DNA of 64,000 nucleotides, taken from contig NC_064036.1 of assembly GCF_932526225.1 (NCBI RefSeq), forward strand, positions 17,382,953 to 17,446,952, written 5' to 3'. Shown here piece after piece: positions 59,050 through 64,000 of this stretch (the first letter of the stretch is position 1; each line of letters begins with the position of its first letter). The DNA comes from Nematostella vectensis. Its lineage: Eukaryota > Cnidaria > Anthozoa > Actiniaria > Edwardsiidae. The notes below the pieces were generated by a model. That model worked only from the letters and a program-made list of their open reading frames with translations, ran no database searches and was not told where the DNA came from. The translations under genes and the position numbers were made by a program.

Positions 59050-60795
59050 GTGACCGCTGAATAGAGGTTGGTCACTGAATAGAGGTTGGTCGCTGAATAG
59101 AGGTTGGTCGCTGAATAGAGGTTGGTCGCTAAATAGAGGTTGGTCGCTAAATAGAGGTTGGTCGCTGAATAGAGGTTGGTCGCTGAATAGAGGTTGGTCA
59201 CTGAATAGAGGTTGGTAGCTAAATAGAGGTTGGTAGCTAAATAGAGGTTGGTCGCTAAATAGAGGTTGGTCGCTAAATAGAGGTTGGTCGCTGAATAGAG
59301 GTTGGTCGCTGAATAGAGGTTGGTCGCTGAATAGAGGTTGGTCGCTAAATAGAGGTTAGTCGCTGAATAGAGGTTGGTCGCTGAATAGAGGTTGGTCGCT
59401 AAATAGAGGTTAGTCGCTGAATAGAGGTTGGTCGCTAAATAGAGGTTGGTCGCTGAATAGAGGTTGGTCGCTGTATAGAGGTTGGTCGCTGAATAGAGGT
59501 TGGTCGCTAAATAGAGGTTAGTCGCTGAATAGAGGTTGGTCGCTGAATAGAGGTTGGTCGCTGAAAAGAGGTTGGTCGCTGTATAGAGGTTGGTCGCTGT
59601 ATAGAGGTTGGTCGCTGTATAGAGGTTGGTCGCTGTATAGAGGTGGTCGCTAAATAGAGGTTGGTCGCTAAATAGAGGTTGGTCGCTGAATAGAGGTTGG
59701 TCGCTGAATAGAGGTTGGTCGCTAAATAGAGGTTGGTCGCTGAATAGAGGTTGGTCGCTGAATAGAGGTTGGTCGCTAAATAGAGGTTGGTCGCTAAATA
59801 GAGGTTGGTCGCTGAATAGAGGTTGGTCGCTGAATAGAGGTTGGTCGCTGAATAGAGGTTGGTCGCTGAATAGAGGTTGGTCGCTAAATAGAGGTTGGTC
59901 GCTGAATAGAGGTTGGTCGCTGAATAGAGGTTGGTCGCTGAATAGAGGTTGGTCGCTGAATAGAGGTTGGTCGCTGAATAGAGGTTGGTCGCTGAATAGA
60001 GGTTGGTCGCTAAATAGAGGTTGGTCGCTGAATAGAGGTTGATCGCTAAATAGAGGTTGGTCGCTAAATAGAGGTTGGTCGCTGAATAGAGGTTGGTCGC
60101 TAAATAGAGGTTGGTCGCTGAATAGAGGTTGGTCGCTAAATAGAGGTTGGTCGCTGAATAGAGGTTGGTCGCTGAATAGAGGTTGGTCGCTGAATAGAGG
60201 TTGGTCGCTGAATAGAGGTTGGTCGCTGAATAGAGGTTGGTCGCTGAATAGAGGTTAGTCGCTGAATAGAAGTTGGTCTCTAAATAGAGGTTGGTCGCTG
60301 AATAGAGGCTGGTCGCTGAATAGAGGTTGGTCGCTGAATAGAGGTTGGTCGCTGAATAGAGGTTGGTCGCTGAATAGAGGTTGGTCGCTGAATAGCGGTT
60401 GGTCGCTAAATAGAGGTTGGTCGCTGAATAGAGGTTGGTCGCTGAATAGAGGTTGGTCGCTGAATAGAGGTTGGTCGCTGAATAGAGGTTGGTCGCTAAA
60501 TAGAGGTTAGTCGCTGAATAGAGGTTGGTCGCTGAATAGAGGTTGGTCGCTAAATAGAGGTTGGTCGCTAAATAGAGGTTGGTCGCTGAATAGAGGTTGG
60601 TCGCTGAATAGAGGTTGGTCGCTGAATAGAGGTTGGTCGCTGAATAGAGGTTGGTCGCTAAATAGAGGTTTGTCGCTGAATAGAGGTTGGTCGCTGTATA
60701 GAGGTTGGTCGCTGAATAGAGGTTGGTCGCTGAATAGAGGTTTGTCGCTGAATAGAGGTTGGTCGCTGAATAGAGGTTGGTCGCTAAATAGAGAT
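59050..60795 (+). repeat. 18-bp minisatellite GGTCGCTGAATAGAGGTT, about 97 copies
   Basis: The array is nearly uninterrupted from 155 bases past the BBS2 stop. Two main variants, CTGAATAG and CTAAATAG, are mixed along it, with rarer CTGTATAG copies clustered at about 59465 and 59575-59640. A one-base deletion at about 59641 breaks the register. If the AATAAA at 60973 is used, the array would be in the BBS2 3' UTR. Confidence 0.97.
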
Positions 60796-60972
60796 ATTGT
60801 ATCAGGAAAATGTAGTCTGTATAAAGGACTAGCCTGAAAGCTTAGTGTTTTAAACCTAACTGTATGTATTGTACATAGTTCTAAACTCTAACTGGTAGGT
60901 TAGTTAATGAATATATGAACTGGAGAAAATGATTGGGCGTGTACGGCTAGCGGGATTTCATCCATATTTATA

Positions 60973-60978
60973 AATAAA
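60973..60978 (+). promoter_or_regulatory. Candidate poly(A) signal AATAAA
   Basis: First clear AATAAA on the plus strand beyond the 18-bp array. It would give BBS2 a 3' UTR of about 2.1 kb including the array. An unrecognised weaker signal before 59050 is possible. Confidence 0.3.
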
Positions 60979-60979
60979 T

Positions 60980-63162
60980 GATTATTAAACTTCTTGGTAT
61001 TTATGATATGGGATCATTTCTCTTCGCTATTTGTTTGTTGTTTTGAATACTAGTACACAGTCGCTTTGCTTGAATTGTTCGCGTACTTTTTTTAACAAAG
61101 AACTCGGCTTAGCTATGTCTGTCTCCTGATTTTAATTTATTGCGTAAGATTTGACGTTATTTTTCATAAAAGAAAGTAAGGATTAGGTGCCGATACAAAT
61201 AAACAAGTTTCCTACCCTAGCAAATCATTAGACAATATTTGACCTCGCCGATTAGCATCACTATTGAAAAGAGTGCTAAAAAGCTGCCTATGTTACACCT
61301 GTTGGTCGCTTTGTAGCCAGGCCTAGCCTCGACTCCGTGCGACTCGACGCCCCCAGCCTGACAGCTGTTGTTGAGCGAAGCACTGCGCTACCTTCATCTT
61401 TGACCCGTTTGTGTTTCGCCTTCTTCTACAAGGTAGTTTTTGTGTAAAATATGTACGTAGCCCCATTTGATAATACTTTTCCTGGTTCATTTTGAATGCC
61501 ACAACGCTATTTTTTCTTCTTAAATAAGCCTAAAGACGCCTTCGTTTTTGTTTTTGACAAGAAGGATTTCGATCTTGAATCTGCATAATAATGTTTATTA
61601 GATTTCGGTGTATTTCTTCGGTCACAATATTATATTTTATTATAGAAAATAGCAAAAATCAGCCGAAATATGCCATACTATTTCGCAAATTTAGCAGATT
61701 TCTCTTCGTATACTAGAGGATTTCTATCTCGAGGGCGTTAGATTCGGAGGGACGTTTCCGCTCGCATCTCTTCTTGGGGATTTCCCGAGAAATGATCATA
61801 TTCCATACTCCAAAATAGCAGTTTCGTTTATATGTGCTTGGCATGCGTGGGATTCCATCTTTTAGATTTAAACGAGTATATTATTTGTGTATGCATGTTT
61901 GAATAATTTCGTATTCCATTTATTTAGACATTTGAATATCCGTGCATGGCTAAGCGATATATTTAATTTCTCTCGAACATGACAGATTATATCCTCTACA
62001 TTTATGGAAGACGAGTGTGAATTTACTTTCTTGGCTAGTATACTCTTTCAAATAAACCAGAAAACTGCGAAAGAGCCAATTCATCTAGAGATGTCCCTTG
62101 TCTACTAAATATAGTTTTTTCTACGCATCTGTCAGATTTCTATTTTTCTGCGCAATCATTTTTCCAGTCCGGTATGGTAGGAAGATAAACTCCATGTCTG
62201 TACTGGGCGATAGAAATTGTTCGCTTATGTAAAAACACAACAAAGCAAAACCTAGGACATATTAGCAACAATAGTGCGTAGCAGCTAGTCTGTCACATTA
62301 ATTATTCCAATGTATTTGTCGCTTTTATGCCGTTAATTTTTTCTCTCTACAACGGACATAGAACTTTACACTTTCGGTCACGTAGGATTCGCCCTTAACA
62401 TGCATTCTACCATGTCTTTATCGCGAATGTTTTTTAGCAAAATTTATGTCAGAAATATAAAGCAAATGGCGTGCAGTGCCTGCCTTAAGGTCCACAAATA
62501 TATACATATATATTTTTTTTATTATCCAGTCTATTGTGAGAAGGTATTTAAAAATCGAAATTTGCGTCTAGAAGAATCACCTTGCATTGTTTCTATAACT
62601 GTTTGAAGATGGAAAAAATAGATTTTGACAATCAGTTTTGTCGACATTGATTATATGTTCGCTGACGATTTTTTATAACAGACATCCGTTTACATCGTAT
62701 ATGCGCGCAAACCAAAATGAAAATTTATAGTAATTTTGCAGTGTTCATTTAAATAGAACCTATATACAAAAAGTATCGTTTTATCTTGAGAAATGTGGTC
62801 ATTAACTATTAATGTATTTTTTTTCTTCAATCGCAAAAATGTATGTTTGTTGTCATTGTGCTATATTCGGTAAATACGTGTACTAATTTTCCTATTGAAT
62901 ATATCTACTTTGATAGCTACTTCTGCGAAACTCTACAGAGACCATTGCTGCGATATTTGATAAAGCAAACAAAGAAACAGTACGGACGTTACGCTGTAAC
63001 CTCACCGTATTCCTTACCAAGACTTAACAATGTTAAGTGGCCTTGCGCCTATTTAGCACATATGGTCATGGCTTAGGCCAACCTATATCAGGACTGTAAT
63101 CTGTTAACTTAACATCAGTTTGAAGACATTGTAAAGCAGTTTGCCCAAGAGATAGTTTCGCC
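60980..63162. other. AT-rich intergenic interval, no gene seen
   Basis: Short frames at 62400-62606 and 62843-63076 lack domain or splice support. The last 300 bases precede the Cys-rich membrane gene and should hold its promoter and 5' UTR. Confidence 0.5.
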
Positions 63163-63919
63163 ATGTGTATTTTCAATTGTATCGGGAAATGCATTGGCGG
63201 TACGTGCAAGTGTGTCGGCAAAAGCCTCATGGCCTGTTTGCGAGGACTATGCAAGTGTTTTTGCAACCCCGTCTCGGCAGCCGCCGGCTTCTTTATCCAA
63301 ATCTTCCTCTACGCTGGCTTCCAAGGGTTCAACATCGGCACAGATGTAGGCATCTTCCTGGAAACCACCAAGACATACGCCAAGTGTTACGAACTCGCGA
63401 CCACACCCATCTACCTCACCAACACCACTAACACTACGGACCAGATCTACTGCGTCAACAAACTCGCGAACGCCACCCAGTCTCACCTTATGGATCAGCT
63501 GCAGATTCTCACCATCCTTGAAGGAACCTTCTTCTTCTTCATTTGCCTGTCAGGTGAGTAGCCCGGGTGTCCAACATAGGCCATGGACATGTGCTGGCCG
63601 AGTCTGCGTAGATGAGGTAGTCTTGCTCTCGAGTCGGTCAGACCCGTTGCAATTTTCCCCAAAGGGCTGGCTGTATGGAGGTGACGAGGTGCTCCTGCGT
63701 ATGTTGGTCAGGAGTCTACCTCGGCTAAAACGGTCAGACACGTTGCGCCACGCTCGTGTCTTCCCGTGTGAAGGTTATTATTCTGATTGTACTATTCCTC
63801 TGATTTAAGGCGCTGTATACATGGTGCATATAGCCGTGCTATTCCCAAACGCCTGCAGGCATTGGCGAGATGACAACTTTGAGAACATGTTGGCAGAGGC
63901 ATCTCCCTACTACTCAAAG
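63163..63919 (+). CDS. Cys-rich multi-pass membrane protein, 5' part only (runs off the window)
   Basis: Exon 1 (63163-63554, donor CAG/GTGAGT) and exon 2 (63810-63919, acceptor TTTAAG, donor AAAG/GTGAGT) join in phase 1. The N-terminus has nine Cys in the first 34 residues (MCIFNCIGKCIGGTCKCVGK, then CLRGLCKCFC), which resembles palmitoylation clusters. A hydrophobic helix follows (AAAGFFIQIFLYAGFQGF), then a loop with N-glycosylation sites (NTTNTT, NAT) and a second helix across the splice (FFFFICLSGAVYMVHIAVLF). The next segment is HWRDDNFENMLAEASPYYSK. The glycosylatable loop suggests that it is extracellular or lumenal. The family is not recognised. The gene continues past 64000. Confidence 0.6.
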
Positions 63920-64000
63920 GTGAGTACTCGCATGTCAAGAGTAAAAGCAGCTCTGATTTAAGGCTTCGGTTGCACCAGTTGTATGAAAAAAAAAAGAATC

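Overview
This is eukaryotic, intron-rich animal DNA. It starts at a chromosome end: C-strand TTAGGG-type telomere repeat, then a subtelomeric satellite. The conserved genes (BBS2, VPS26, an F-box gene, an astacin-MAM-trypsin protease) and the lineage-type repeated families (KDZ transposase, D8C/uromodulin-like domains, a glycine-rich membrane orphan with an SKALxDGxISDEDF motif, a TPGGTKGFSLKP orphan family) point to an invertebrate metazoan. A cnidarian, probably a sea anemone, is most likely. That assignment is inference from family content, not from a search.

Layout. 1-1290: degenerate telomere. 1300-1960: higher-order satellite. 2391-10533 (-): a 17-exon KDZ/Zisupton-type transposase gene whose exons join into one open frame of about 1195 codons and end in a candidate cysteine-protease domain. 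10690-10889: a 200-N scaffold gap. 10970-11652 (+): D8C (uromodulin/GP2-like) exons. 11934-13206 (+): a small helical orphan. 14359-14991 (+): a glycine-rich membrane orphan. 15-18.7 kb: non-coding, with repeats and a tRNA-Asp-like fragment. 18732-26580 (-): a 15-exon, 683-residue secreted protease that fuses an astacin metalloprotease, a Val-Thr-Pro linker, a MAM domain and a trypsin domain. 29245-31993 (-): a broken copy of a repeated orphan family. 32078-38128 (+): a 6-exon F-box gene carrying a reverse-transcriptase fragment in intron 1. 40630-45702 (+): VPS26, retromer subunit, 324 residues. 47836-58895 (+): BBS2, BBSome subunit, 18 exons and about 713 residues. 59.05-60.8 kb: an 18-bp minisatellite. 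63163 to the window end (+): start of a Cys-rich membrane protein.

The genes are independent loci, not an operon. VPS26 (endosome-to-Golgi and plasma-membrane recycling) and BBS2 (ciliary cargo traffic) are both membrane-trafficking housekeeping genes, but their adjacency need not be functional.

The most interesting pattern is structural. Five intronic tandem arrays, in three unrelated genes, each appear to start from a real splice junction, so the splice donor or acceptor, sometimes with adjoining exon bases, is copied in every unit (5 to about 55 times). They are: acceptor, trypsin intron; donor, MAM intron; acceptor, VPS26 intron 3; donor, BBS2 introns 9 and 12. This suggests a recurrent process that turns exon-intron boundaries into minisatellites and so creates arrays of decoy splice sites.
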